64,000 nt of DNA from CATQHP01 sp965205595 (GCA_965205595.1 CBDBHI010000003.1:1-64000); one strand, 5' to 3'; shown: positions 46,262 to 56,519, counted from the stretch's first letter. Numbers and translations: made by a program. The notes: generated from the letters alone by a model not told the origin.

Positions 46262-47116
46262 TTTATCGAATCCAACGGCGTCAAGCAAATTTACGTGCCG
46301 ACAAACGGCTCGTTTACCGATCGGACAATCGAAGCACTAGAGGGTGTCTTCCGGTATCCCGAGTTGGATCTGTTTGCAGTCGAATTGTCTCTCGACGGCA
46401 TGCCTGCCTTCCACAACGCCTTCCGCAGTATGAAAGACGCTTTTGAGCGTGCAATGAAAACCTACGACGCCCTCGTTGAAATGAAAGAACGCGAGCCGCG
46501 ATTGCGCATCCACGCAGTGTCAACCGTCACCGCAGACAACGTGGACGAAGTCCAACGTCTCTCGGGCTATCTGTATGAGCGTTGTCCGGCGATCGAGCAC
46601 CACAGCATTGGGATGATACGCGGCGACCGCAAGAATCCAGCTCTGACGTCGCCGAGGCTCGCGGACTATCGGAAACTATACAAGTACGTACAGAATCTCT
46701 GGCAGCCTCGCGAACAAGGGCGTTATGGCTCTATAGTTGAACCGATGTTGCAGATTGCCAAAACCTCGACCGCGGAACAGCAGCGCCAAGTCGTACCGTG
46801 TCGCGCGGGCCGTTTAACCGGCGTTGTGTACTCGAACGGCGATGTTGGCGTTTGCGAAACGCATCCACCGCTGGGAAATCTCAGGGAGCAAAGTTTTACT
46901 GAAATCTGGCGCTCGAAAGAAGCCGATGCCTTGCGAAAGGCTATAGCGGCCAAGGAATGCTGGTGTACGAGCGAGGTCTTCCTGTGGTCGAGCATCACCT
47001 ACCAACCGATCGAACTAGCGAAAGCTTTGCTGAGCTCAAAGCCCTGGAAACAGACTCCTAGCGGCGTGTCACGAACCAAAGACGCGGACCAACCAGAGCT
47101 GCGAGTCTTCCAATAA
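46262..47116 (+). pseudogene. Radical SAM/SPASM protein, C-terminal part after the frameshift
   Basis: Remainder of the radical SAM enzyme, beginning FIESNGVKQIYVPTNG. The core continues with VELSLDGMPAFHNAFR and AVSTVTADN. A SPASM-type auxiliary cluster region shows CRAGRLTGVVYSNGDVGVCE and, later, ECWCTSE. The joined protein is about 378 aa, usual for SPASM enzymes that modify peptides or act in polysaccharide loci. Single-base insertion in a GTTTTGTTT stretch is the likely cause. The stop at 47116 converges with a methyltransferase gene. Confidence 0.85.
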
Positions 47117-47132
47117 GTGGAATCTTCCGCAA

Positions 47133-47744
47133 CTAGTTGTAGGCGGCTAGCAGTCGTTGCAAAAATCGCGAATCACGGTGCGGCGCGATTGGCGGAGCGG
47201 CTTGGATCTTCGCATCGGCATAGCCCCAGCCGCGAAACATCCGATTGAGTTCCGAGGCACTTCGAAGACGAACTGAGTATCGACGCAAGTCTTTCCTGCG
47301 AAACGCGACATAGTCGGCCTGCCAACGACGCGGCAGATAGCCTACGCCCCAAATCTTTACGTGCGGTTCAGACGAGGGGCAGTAGCGGCTGTTCGTGGAA
47401 TAAAAATTTTGCGCGTTTGCGGCGGACACCCGGCGGGCCTCGGCAATCGCCGTCGCCGGGTCTCTCAGATGTTCGATAAGATCGTGAGCTGTCAGGGCGT
47501 CGAAGCAACGATCTTCAAAAGGCAGAGCTTCCGCGTTAGCGCACACCAAAGTCGCCGATACCCCCGCCTCGCGAAGACGCTCCCCTTTTTCGCGGTCCTC
47601 ACGCATCCCTATGTAGGCGTCGGGCCACAGCCGGAAATCCGCGATGCCACACACAACCGGAAAGTCGTGGCTGCAGGCCTCGCAGCGGAATGCTTCCCTT
47701 TCTTGAGCCAACGTCCCCTTGCAAATCGGACAAACGAACGTCAT
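47133..47744 (-). CDS. Class I methyltransferase, apparently lacking SAM motif I
   Basis: A 203-aa protein with a zinc-ribbon start (CPICKGTLAQ...CEACSHDFPVVCGIADF) and late methyltransferase motifs (CANAEALPFEDRCFDALTAHDLIEHLRDP). In homologues the acidic-glycine SAM-binding loop (motif I) lies between these parts. Here the frame passes from EKGERL straight to REAGVSATLVCANAEALP with about 10 residues only, so motif I seems to be deleted in frame. Activity is doubtful unless the fold differs. It lies 54 bases downstream of the GT4 gene, in a minus-strand cluster with it and a Gfo/Idh gene. Confidence 0.7.
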   Translation of the reverse strand: MTFVCPICKGTLAQEREAFRCEACSHDFPVVCGIADFRLWPDAYIGMREDREKGERLREAGVSATLVCANAEALPFEDRCFDALTAHDLIEHLRDPATAIAEARRVSAANAQNFYSTNSRYCPSSEPHVKIWGVGYLPRRWQADYVAFRRKDLRRYSVRLRSASELNRMFRGWGYADAKIQAAPPIAPHRDSRFLQRLLAAYN

Positions 47745-47798
47745 GTCAACCTGTGGCCCGGCACATTGGCAACACGATTGACACCGTTGGCGTTTCGA

Positions 47799-48944
47799 TC
47801 ACGACCGACCCGACATTTCGTGGAACACCTGAACGATCTGATCGGCCGAGCGGTCCCAAGAAAACTCGCTCGCTCGACGTAGAGACCTGCCTCGCAAATC
47901 GTCGGCCCTGGCGGGATCGCCAAGCACCTGCTTGAGCCCCCGGGCGATATCAGCCTCGTCGAGAGGGTTGACCAGAATTCCCGCGTCCCCCACGACCTCT
48001 TCGAGCGCGTTTCCGATGCTCGCCACAACAGGCGTGCCACAAGCCATCGCCTCCAATACGGGTAGTCCGAACCCTTCGTCAAGGGACGGAAAAGCAAACA
48101 CCGAAGCGCCGCTATAGAGAGCTGGGAGATCGTGATCTGGCACAAAGCCGGTGAAGAGTACGTCCGTCTCCATTTTGCGGGCCCTGATCTCTTGTGTCAG
48201 CTCTTCGTAGCAAGACTTAAAGCCATCGCCGGAGTGATCGCCCGCCAGGATAAGACGTAGTCGCGGAAATTCGCGCTTGACTCTTTCAAAAGCGCCTATC
48301 AACGTCAGCAGGTTCTTGTTGGGGCTGATGCCTCCAACGTAGAGAACGTAGGGTTCGCCTTGATTCACCGCGCCATCTGGCTGAAACCGCGATGATGCCG
48401 CTTCGGCGATGACCCGAAGCCGCTCGCGACCGAGGCCAAAGTGTTCCTGAATCGATCGTCGCGAATAGTCCGACACCGTTAAGACCAAATCAGCTTGGGC
48501 TAGCGCCAGCTGGACCTTCGATTTCCAAAAGCGCCACTCCCTATTCGATGCAAAAGCAAACTCCGGCCGGCGGTCCGCGATCGTGTCATGGATCCCGAGC
48601 AATATCTGGGTAGGTCGCACGAGCGGAAAATAAGAGTAGACAGTAGGAAAGAAAAAAACATCGAAATCGTGGCGCGCAACGGCGACGCTCATTCGAAGTA
48701 CATCTCGAAATGACCTCCTGCCGGCAGCCGTTGCAGCCGCGCCGACGCTACTCGACGTCTTGACCAGCTCGGCGCGTATACTTTCGTGGAGATCGAACGA
48801 TTTCCAGTCCTCGGAATCGAGAAAAATGGTGTATTCGATGCTGTCGCCCCTACTGGCCAAAGCCGTGAGCAACTCTCGCAAAAAGCGCCCATAGCCCCGC
48901 CGGTTTGCCCAGCAGCCTCCGTCAATGCCTACCCGCAGCATCAA
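47799..48944 (-). CDS. Glycosyltransferase family 4
   Basis: GT4 retaining glycosyltransferase of GT-B fold, 381 aa. The acceptor-domain start is GIDGGCWANRRGYGRFLRELLTAL. The donor-domain motifs are VLYVGGISPNKNLLTLIGAF, the nucleotide-binding stretch VFAFPSLDEGFGLPVLEAMACGTPVVAS (the E-x7-E motif), and DEADIARGL late. It is located between a Gfo/Idh gene (32 bases upstream) and a methyltransferase gene (54 bases downstream), all on one strand, suggesting a small glycan-modification operon. The sugar and acceptor are unknown. Confidence 0.92.
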   Translation of the reverse strand: MMLRVGIDGGCWANRRGYGRFLRELLTALASRGDSIEYTIFLDSEDWKSFDLHESIRAELVKTSSSVGAAATAAGRRSFRDVLRMSVAVARHDFDVFFFPTVYSYFPLVRPTQILLGIHDTIADRRPEFAFASNREWRFWKSKVQLALAQADLVLTVSDYSRRSIQEHFGLGRERLRVIAEAASSRFQPDGAVNQGEPYVLYVGGISPNKNLLTLIGAFERVKREFPRLRLILAGDHSGDGFKSCYEELTQEIRARKMETDVLFTGFVPDHDLPALYSGASVFAFPSLDEGFGLPVLEAMACGTPVVASIGNALEEVVGDAGILVNPLDEADIARGLKQVLGDPARADDLRGRSLRRASEFSWDRSADQIVQVFHEMSGRS

Positions 48945-48976
48945 TAATTATTCGAGTCTAAGCCCGACGTTCTGAA

Positions 48977-50044
48977 TCAGGCCCCAAGCCAGACCGTCTC
49001 GCCGCTGCCGGCACTCTCGTAACCCGCAAAAACGATGCGTAAAATCTCTCGCGCGTGAAGGGCGTTTTCGACGGGGCGCACGGGTTCACGCATCTCCTCG
49101 ATGAAGCGTTCCAGGTGCCTTGCCGTCGCTGTCGCAAACTCGCCCCGACGCGATGAGCAGTAGGTCGTCGGGCGTCCGTCGACCTCAGCGCGCGCTTGTC
49201 CTCCCTTAAGCAAACCCCAGTTGGTTGCGAAACGTCCGGCGTTGCCAACCCACTCGACGCTCACCTTCGCGACGCCGCCAAGAGAAATGCGTAGCGATGC
49301 CTTTTCGCAATCGAGCCGCATCTCCAGATATTTTTTGGGGGCGTGGCTGACGCGGTTGAAAGAGAACGTCGCCAGACGCTCCTCGGGGAAGCGCATGCTC
49401 ATCTGCACCAAAACATCCGCATCGTATTCGGGTCGGGCGCGGGGCATGTTCGCGTTTACCGAAACGGGTAGCGCGTCAAAGAAGAACGAAACCAAGTCGA
49501 GCGCATGGGTGCCGAATTCGTACAGAAGATACTGCGTTAACTGACTCCGCCAGTTCGTTTCCTTTTCAGGAGGGTGAAACATCTGCTGCCAGCACTGGAT
49601 GTAGAAGACCCTGCCGAACTCGCCCGCCAATAGTCGACGTTTCGTATCGGCGTAGAACGTCATGAACCTGTACTGGTTGTTGACCCGCAAAAGAAGGTTT
49701 TGCCGCTGCGCAAGGTCGATGATTTCGTCGGCTTCCTTCACGGTGGACATAAACGGCTTTTCGCAAAAGAGGTGAGCGCCAAACTCCAGCGCCTCTGTAC
49801 AGATATCGAGGTGCGTGGCTGGTGGAGTGCCGACGATCAGCGCGTCCGGCCGAACTTGCTCGAGCATCTGATCGAGGCCCGAAAAGGATTGGGACACGCC
49901 AAACTTTCGCGCCATGCCGTCACGCGCCGAGGCATTGGGGTCACAGACTCCGACGACCTCGATGTCGGACACCTCTTTACACGCCGGCAGGTGGATGCGG
50001 TCCGCAACGCCACCCGCCCCGACAATCCCGATTCGGGTCCTCAT
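48977..50044 (-). CDS. Gfo/Idh/MocA family oxidoreductase, cytoplasmic
   Basis: NAD(P)-dependent sugar-type dehydrogenase. Rossmann motif GIVGAGGVADRIHLPA is at residues 5-20, then VGVCDPNASARDGMA, and the family signature LFCEKPFMSTVKEADEII near residue 100. No signal peptide is seen, unlike the first gene of the window. The start at 50044 (MRTRIGIVGAG) was chosen because the upstream extension is not conserved-looking. The stop is 32 bases before the GT4 gene, so the enzyme probably supplies or modifies a sugar for that transferase. Confidence 0.9.
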   Translation of the reverse strand: MRTRIGIVGAGGVADRIHLPACKEVSDIEVVGVCDPNASARDGMARKFGVSQSFSGLDQMLEQVRPDALIVGTPPATHLDICTEALEFGAHLFCEKPFMSTVKEADEIIDLAQRQNLLLRVNNQYRFMTFYADTKRRLLAGEFGRVFYIQCWQQMFHPPEKETNWRSQLTQYLLYEFGTHALDLVSFFFDALPVSVNANMPRARPEYDADVLVQMSMRFPEERLATFSFNRVSHAPKKYLEMRLDCEKASLRISLGGVAKVSVEWVGNAGRFATNWGLLKGGQARAEVDGRPTTYCSSRRGEFATATARHLERFIEEMREPVRPVENALHAREILRIVFAGYESAGSGETVWLGA

Positions 50045-50086
50045 CAGCCGCCGATCGTAACATAGTGAAAATTTCGCCCTACCCAC

Positions 50087-50498
50087 CCCGCGTTAGCCCC
50101 AAATCCGGCGTGAGTTGCGTTTGAGCCGCGCGCGGCTCAAACGCGAGATCTTCCGCGGCAGCGGAGCGCACCCGCGGGGTGTCCCGAGGAATGCTTGCCG
50201 ACGGATCAGGGGATAGCCGTGTCTTGGCGGTCTGATCCAGCACTCGCGATTGCCCTCTTTTCCAATTGAAAGATGAGCCTGAAGGAGAGAGGCGAAGTAG
50301 CTGCGGGTGGGGGGGATTATAGCCTGAGTTGAGGTCGGTGGCGGCAGCTTTCTATGGCTTCGTCGGGCGGGGCAAGGGGGATTGCATAAGGGGGAAGGGG
50401 CGCCAGCCCCAATCCCCCTTTGCACACATCCCAGACGAGACTCCATGGCCGTCTTCGGACATGGACCTGGGCGACTCCCTCTCCGATGCGGATCTTGT
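50087..50498. other. Intergenic region with large hairpins
   Basis: No gene is seen. It holds a 28-base palindrome at 50117-50144 and a stem at 50374-50384 / 50410-50420 (AAGGGGGATTG / CAATCCCCCTT) around a smaller GGGC/GCCC hairpin. These probably belong to mobile-element debris. Confidence 0.5.
50117..50144. repeat. 28-base perfect palindrome
   Basis: GCGTTTGAGCCGCG followed directly by its reverse complement CGCGGCTCAAACGC, with no loop. It is a candidate cruciform, protein-binding site or element end. Confidence 0.85.
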
Positions 50499-51755
50499 CT
50501 ATCGCGCGCGCCAGCGGATCGCCAGCTCTTTGCAGACGCGTTGTAATTCGTTCCGCCGAGCATCAAGCTGTTCGGCGAACTGCGTATCCGAGTGCGCGTC
50601 GGCTTGCGCCTGCAGTGCGTCGATCGTTTGGTCGCCGCGTAAGCCACGCACTTCCTCGGGCAGGCTGAGCAGCTTTTCCCACGGCGTGCTCCACTCGGCG
50701 TACACCTTGCGCAACTTGCCGCGGCGATCGCGCCGCTGGGTGGCGAAGGCGCACGGACGATGAAAGTTCAAGTACGGATTCAGCCACTCGCGGTAGAATT
50801 CATCGATCGCACGCGTCGCGTCCGAGGGCAAAAACTGGTATCCCATCCACTTGCGCACGACCGCGCCGTTCTTGGTTTCGACCAAGGCATTGTCGTTCGA
50901 ACGGCGCGCGCGAGATGCGCGTGAATTCTACTCGCAACTTATCGAGCAATTTGGCGGTTTGATGGTTGATGTATTCGCTGCCATTGTCGGAATGAAAGCC
51001 ACGCACGTTAAATGGAAATTGCGCGAAAAATCCTTCCAGCAAGGGGATCAAGTAGTTTTCATTGATGTGTTCGACACAACCGACTCGCCTGCCATTGCGT
51101 CACTTCGTCGACCACGTTGATGGTGTAGGCTCCCTTTTCCCCTTCCTGTTCGGGCGAGTGCACGGTGTCGATGCGCAGGTATCCGGGACGCCCGCGCGGC
51201 TCGGGTTGGCGGCGTTCGCCGATCGCGACGGGCGTTGGTCGCGTCTTGTCGAGATGCAAACTGTGTCGCCGGTAGACGGCGCGTTTGCGCAAGTTGTAGA
51301 GGTGTCCCACCGACAGTTCGGCAAGGCGTTCGAACTCCTTGCGGTTGTAGATTTGGAACTCGCGCTGGAGAATGCGACGCGTCGCCGGCCCGGAGAGACG
51401 TTGCTGTACTTGGTCGACATGCGCCAGGAGAACGATGTCGGCGCGGCTGTACTTGGTGGGGAAACGGCGCCTTCGATAGGCTGTCGGCCGAACGCACTTT
51501 TCGCGCAAAAACTGCCCGATGAGGCGAGTCAATTGGGCGCGGCTTAAGCCGCTGAGCTTGCTGAGGAAGCGTCTCAACAATCCTTTAACCGAGCGCGTTC
51601 TGGTCGGCATAATGATGCCTCTTCAGGACGCCTTCGACGAGCGCGTATTTAGCCGCTCGACTTCCGGCCTGGAACTCGACGGACCCACACCCGTCAAGAA
51701 AACTCTCGATCTCATCGAGACTCAGTGATTCGGCTTGCTGCACGGCGACTCCCAT
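50499..51755 (-). pseudogene. Integrase-core (rve-type) transposase, multiply frameshifted
   Basis: Full-length transposase that can be followed only by changing frame three times. The N-terminus from 51755 (MGVAVQQAESLSLDEIESFL) is followed by LLRRFLSKLSGLSRAQLTRLI (from 51610). The catalytic core then shows the first aspartate in RIDTVHSPEQ, the second in FHSDNGSEYIN, and the glutamate in ALVETKNGAVVRKWMGY, after which a basic C-terminus ends at 50499. Frame breaks are near 51608, 51065 and 50890. The DDE triad is intact, so decay is recent. Family resembles integrase-core elements such as ISNCY/IS481-like; the exact family is uncertain. Confidence 0.8.
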
Positions 51756-51775
51756 CGCCCGCAGTTTGCCTGTTC

Positions 51776-53256
51776 CTAATCGACCTTGCCCAAATTACCT
51801 CCAGGCTCATCTTGTGTTGGACAAGACGTCCCAGAGCGACGGCTGAACTGTTGTAGCGACGCCGGCGCCCCCGGAGGGCTGACTACCCAGTCGTCCAAGC
51901 GATCGGATTCAAAGCCAAAATTCCGCGGCTGGACGCCCGCAAGCGCTACCGGCACAGACGCTGTCGCTAAGTTGTCCCGAGCGAATGTATCTGCATCGAT
52001 CGACGGCGCCGTAATACTCATGAGCGCTCCGACCGCCAATGCCCGCGGGCGCGGCGCGGGGTCGGGAATCACCTGAATATCGATGGCGCGTGCGAACTGG
52101 CGCAGTGGGTCGAGCGGCTCTCCCATGCAGGTGACTATGCCGCCGACCGGCTCGCCGCTGTGGACGCGCCCGGCGCTGCCGCAAACTCCAGAGCGTCATC
52201 CAGCTCGACCTCGAACGCTGTTTCTCCGGCAGCCTCGGTTCCAACGTTGTTTACAATCGCGGTCATCCGCAGGGATTGGCCGAAGACGACGGCCGTCGGA
52301 TCGATCTGCAGCTCGGCGCGCACGTCGGATCCGTATACTGTGCGTGTCCGAACGTCGTGGTAAAAATGCCCCAAGAGGCTCGCCGCGACATCCGATCTGA
52401 CTTCGAGTGGGCTGGCAAGAGAACTCGCAACCGTGCCATGAAGCGTGGATTCAAACCTTTCGCCGGGACCTAACGTACCGACATCACAAAGCAGGCTCGC
52501 ATTGAACTCTGGCGATCGGAGTTCGCAGGCGTCCACGCTTGGCGCATCGACGCTGGTCGGCGCGACCTCGCCATTCGGATTCAGTGATACTCTCACGCCG
52601 GCCATCGTGGTCGAGCCGGACACATTCCTCGCGGCAATGCGTAGGCTGACATCGCGGCCGGCAGCTACCGGGTCCGGCAGCACGTCTAGCGAGAGTTTAA
52701 TGGGACATGTTGACGTCAGCATTCTCAGCTCGCCGACGACGCTCTCAACCCCGCTATTCAGACCAGGCAATTCCTTTCAATTGAGGCGAAAGACCAACAG
52801 GTTAATCGGCCCGCCACCATCCTGATATTTCCCAAGCGCTAGGCGTGTAATAGGCTGTCTGAGGATTGCGCCGTCCAGCGGACGCTCGATGGTCGTCGTC
52901 AATTCGATGGCGCCGCTTCCAGCGTTGGCGAAAATTGCTATCTCCTCGCTGTTCACGGAGCTGACAACGATATCTGGGGCACCGTTTCCGGTGAGGTCGG
53001 CACTATCGACAGTGAGTGGTTCAAACGGAATCACGCCACTGGAACGCCTTTCCAATCCTCCAAGGCCGTCTCCTACGAACAGATGGACGTCGAGTGGGCC
53101 AAGACCGATAGGATCTTTCTGTAGAACACGGGCATCGAAGCGTTGCGCCAGAAATGAGAAGCAGTCCGATTCTCACGGCCCGAACAGATGGGCGAGCGAC
53201 GGTCTGTACTCCGCACCCTTGCGTTTCGATAGCGTCTCCAGGCCGAGGACATTGCA
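51776..53256 (-). pseudogene. FG-GAP/DUF11-type exported repeat protein, decayed
   Basis: The first part (53055-52780) reads DSADLTGNGAPDIVVSSVN, the FG-GAP/VCBS pattern. It stops at an in-frame TGA (52779-52777). Beyond this the frame continues as DUF11/CARDB-like Ig segments (LSLDVLPDPVAAGRDVSLRI, ASLLCDVGTLGPGERFESTL, ELQIDPTAVVFGQSLRMTAIVNNVGTEAAG) until a frameshift near 52160; the next frame carries on with GEPVGGIVTCMGEPLDP to 51776. Upstream of 53055 further FG-GAP-like sequence is visible in broken frames. No start can be placed. Likely a large surface protein. Confidence 0.65.
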
Positions 53257-53606
53257 TTGCATGGAGCTAAGGGCCGGCGAGACCAACCCGCGCAACGTCG
53301 GCGGACTGCGAATATATACGACTGCTGTACTGCCGCCAACTACTCGATTTCACGTCCTAGGTGGGCGATCTACGACGGGAATAGAGAGCCGTAGTTGGGT
53401 AGATTCCGACTAACGTCGGGAGGGCAAGTCTCGAGGCAAACTCACAAAATACGAGCGTTGGGGTCTTGAATCGGTGAGCCTGATCGGAACTCTCATTCAG
53501 CGCTCTGCAGTACGGGCACGTGCGGCGACTAACGCGGTCTGAGTGTCTAAATTTGACTTTCGGTATGCGCCGAGTCAAGTTAAATCATTGATTCGTTGGA
53601 GAAGCG
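53257..53606. other. Intergenic region, nothing recognised
   Basis: About 350 bases between the exoprotein pseudogene and the tRNA gene, without recognisable genes. Confidence 0.4.
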
Positions 53607-53682
53607 TGGTGAGCGCGCACGGAATCGAACCGTGAACCTAGTGATTAAGAGTCACTTGCTCTGCCAATTGAGCTACGCGCCC
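53607..53682 (-). tRNA. tRNA-Lys (anticodon CTT)
   Basis: Minus-strand cloverleaf: acceptor stem GGGCGCG/CGCGCTC, D arm GCTC...GAGC, anticodon stem AGTGA/TCACT with loop CTCTTAA (anticodon CTT, reading AAG), T arm CACGG-TTCGATT-CCGTG, and discriminator A. The CCA end is encoded (53609-53607). Confidence 0.95.
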
Positions 53683-53767
53683 ACGCTTTGTACGGTTCCT
53701 AATTCGGCTGCGAACCGTCTTCACAGGATAACGTCATCGCGGTATCAAGGCAAGAAATGAGCGGCGC

Positions 53768-55801
53768 TCACGGTCCGCTCTCGCTTGCGGTTATGTGGTC
53801 CCAGTGTTGGCCGGCTATGCGGATGAGTTCGGCGACGTCTTGTTCCAGCACGTAGCCTTGCTCGGCTAGCTCGGTCGCCGCTACGGCCACGCGGCCCAGG
53901 TACTCCGTCCGGCCGCTGTAGCGCTCTTCGATTGAGAGGCGCGGATCACCGCTGCTCGAGCGGTCACGCTTTGTCTTGGGGAAGGGAATGAACGAGCCCT
54001 GCATGCTCGAGATTTCGTCGGTTGGGCCGGAGCGCTCATTGAATAAATTCCAGCCGGCGTAGGTGGCTAGCGGCGCGACGAGTTCCGGCAGACGAATCCC
54101 CGCGGTCTCGTTGCCATCGCTGTCGATCGCCGTGACCAACATCGCAAATGCGGGCCCGATCTTCGGCGGCTCTTGCGTCACAATGCCCTTGCTGTAAAAC
54201 TCTGGGCCGTAGTCGGCTCGATAGGCGCGGTGAATTCGCGTCGAATAATTCACCCCCGGAAGCTTTGGAAATCCTAGCTTTTCCGGCGTGACGAGGGTCC
54301 CATGCTCGACGCGGCCGTATTGACTTTTGGGTGGAGCTGTTCCTTGGGCTGCCCAGCGGTCGAGCGCGAGCACGAGCGCTCGCATCGACCAGCGAAAGTC
54401 CATCGGATTGCTTCGTTGCTGTCCAATCCCTACTTGCGGCGGAAATGACGTTGGGCCGTGCTGGCTCCCGGCGAAGTGATAGAAGCGGACATTTTCGGGC
54501 AGCTCAATATCGCGCTTGCCGTCGATCGTGGTGTGAACCAGCGATGCCGCGCGCCCCCAATATTCGTACGACGAATTGGTGTAGAAAATTTTGGGCAGCA
54601 ACTCGGGCGAATCATCGTAGTGCTTCAGCAAACCGTCGGTGAGACCGCTGACCGGGTCGGATTGAGTTTTGTCTGAAAACGGAAAGATGTCGGTCGGGTA
54701 GAAAAAGTTCAAATAGGGATGAGCATCGCGCGACGCTTGCGCAAAGCGGTGGTTAAAACTCCCCCGCCCCCCGCCGGCCACATGCGAGAGAACGCCATCG
54801 AACGCCGGGCGATTGTGTTCGTCTCGATTGAATCCGTAGTAGAGAAACGTCCGCAGGAATCGTCCGCTTTGGGACGTGCCAAACCCGATTGCACGGCTGA
54901 TGTCGCCGCGCTCAACACCGAGCCCGTCGACGGGGTTGTGCTTGAGCATGGCCAGAAAGTCGCGCACGGCGGCGGGCCCGGTGCCAACGAGCGGCGGGTT
55001 CTCTGACTCGTAAACAACCTCGTAAATCTTGCCCGGGTCGAAGCCGCCTTCGAGGTAGACGCGCCCGCTGTCGCTGACCGTTTTGCCGTTTTCCATGCGG
55101 GCGAACTTCCAGCGTTCGCGCGGGATCACTTTGCGCTTCGCTTCGACGGAATCGCGAACGGTAAGCACGCTTGCGGACGAGTCGGGGTCCGCAACCGGGT
55201 AGGGGATGTGGGTGCGATCGGCGAGCGAGTGGCTGTACTCGCGGTCGTTCGTTACGAAATCGGAGCGCACCACGCCGCGAATTAGTTTGCCGTCTTTGCC
55301 GCGCGCAACGGGCGGGTAGAGGCGCATCAATCCATTGGTTTTCGGCGGGTCGAACTGCCAGCCGACCCACAGCAACGTAAAGCCCTTTTCTAGCAGCAGA
55401 CCGTCACCAAATTCTTTGGCCGTTGTCGGATCAAGGCTCCCCGAGGCGCGGTTGAACATGCCCAGGGTTCCCTTGCGCCCGCGATTGCCGATCTCGCAAA
55501 TCACCGAGCCGTTACCGAGCGAGGGATCTTTCGGCCGGATCATGTAGAAGTCGGACGAAAACTCGACTTTCCCGTCGCCGTTCGTAGGCGCGAGATCAAT
55601 GTCGGTCACGACGCGATTGGCCTTGTTGGCGGGATCGATCGCGAAGTAGACCTTTCCCGCGACGACTTCGTACGGCCCGGCGAGACCGAACGATCGGCCT
55701 TCGAGAACGGGACGCCGAGTATCGACTTCGACACGGACGACGGATGCGCCTAACGACAGGCCGGCGCAGAGCAATAGGAGAACAGATTTCGCTAACGGCA
55801 T
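53768..55801 (-). CDS. Exported alpha/beta hydrolase domain-containing protein
   Basis: Large secreted protein of about 677 aa. The signal peptide (residues 1-20, MPLAKSVLLLLCAGLSLGAS) precedes a beta-rich domain and an alpha/beta hydrolase-like domain. The segment GFGTSQSGRFLRTFLYYGFN holds the nucleophile-like G-x-S-x-S/G elbow, and FYHFAGSQHGPTSF a candidate catalytic histidine. It fits the 'alpha/beta hydrolase domain' family (PF20091 type) frequent in Solibacterales. The start at 55801 was chosen for its signal peptide, as the longer frame to 56074 is not protein-like. No enzyme partners are adjacent. Confidence 0.85.
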   Translation of the reverse strand: MPLAKSVLLLLCAGLSLGASVVRVEVDTRRPVLEGRSFGLAGPYEVVAGKVYFAIDPANKANRVVTDIDLAPTNGDGKVEFSSDFYMIRPKDPSLGNGSVICEIGNRGRKGTLGMFNRASGSLDPTTAKEFGDGLLLEKGFTLLWVGWQFDPPKTNGLMRLYPPVARGKDGKLIRGVVRSDFVTNDREYSHSLADRTHIPYPVADPDSSASVLTVRDSVEAKRKVIPRERWKFARMENGKTVSDSGRVYLEGGFDPGKIYEVVYESENPPLVGTGPAAVRDFLAMLKHNPVDGLGVERGDISRAIGFGTSQSGRFLRTFLYYGFNRDEHNRPAFDGVLSHVAGGGRGSFNHRFAQASRDAHPYLNFFYPTDIFPFSDKTQSDPVSGLTDGLLKHYDDSPELLPKIFYTNSSYEYWGRAASLVHTTIDGKRDIELPENVRFYHFAGSQHGPTSFPPQVGIGQQRSNPMDFRWSMRALVLALDRWAAQGTAPPKSQYGRVEHGTLVTPEKLGFPKLPGVNYSTRIHRAYRADYGPEFYSKGIVTQEPPKIGPAFAMLVTAIDSDGNETAGIRLPELVAPLATYAGWNLFNERSGPTDEISSMQGSFIPFPKTKRDRSSSGDPRLSIEERYSGRTEYLGRVAVAATELAEQGYVLEQDVAELIRIAGQHWDHITASESGP

Positions 55802-56350
55802 ATTTGGGCCTCGCGACCCGAGTTTACGCCCGTGGTAAGCGCGAGCGCAACGGTACTGGACTCTCGCCTCTCTCGGGGAAATGCCCGGATTTGCCCGGAT
55901 CTGGCCGAATTTGGCGGGGTTTCGCTTAAATTCTGCTAGCTGGCCGGCGCGAATACCGTTCACCTGAGACGCGCGCGTGAGCGGCCGCAAAAAAACTCGC
56001 TGGGCATCGCGCGCCGTTGCGCGGTGGAATAAGGATGTGTCGGAAATGAGCGCGGTTATACCTCCCAGATCCATCTTACAGGTGGGTGGTGCAGTTTTCG
56101 GCGTTGGATTTTAGGAAGTTGTTTGGAATCAGCGAGAAAAAATTTCAAAACCCCGGTACGGGGGTATTGGCGGCACCCTGGAGCGATCCTTCGGGAGCAG
56201 TTATCTGGACCTTGGATCCGCCGTCGTCCCCACTAGCATGCCGAAGCCTGTGGTCGTTGGACCCGCGGTAAAGGGTTCGCACTGGTTGTAAGTCGCTTGG
56301 GAGCTGTGGCAGATAGGTGGCCGACGTCGCCGAGTGCATGGTTGCGCACA
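55802..56350. other. Intergenic region before the mobile-element cluster
   Basis: No gene is supported. It holds GCCCGGAT-type short repeats at 55878-55920 and one arm of a 23-base inverted repeat at 56140-56162. Confidence 0.5.
56140..56162. repeat. 23-base inverted repeat, left arm
   Basis: AAATTTCAAAACCCCGGTAC continuing with GGG. Its reverse complement occurs at 60873-60895, so the two arms bracket the IS21-IS3 block. Confidence 0.9.
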
Positions 56351-56519
56351 TGTCAAGGGCGGAGTAAATTTGGACCACTTCGGCGGAGCAAAAGTAGACC
56401 AGTTGGTGAAGGGGTAGCGGTTTTCGTGGGACGGCTGGAACGGAGCCTGCGGTCGCCCTTTAGGGCGGCCCAGGCGTAGTGGAGGCCGTCCCACGAAAAC
56501 CGGGCGAGTGGCCGGTGGG

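Noticed and set aside
55878..55920. REP-like element from GCCCGGAT repeats near the hydrolase start
   Set aside because: Only two short imperfect units are seen, and the match to 61.14 kb is about 13 bases, too short to call.
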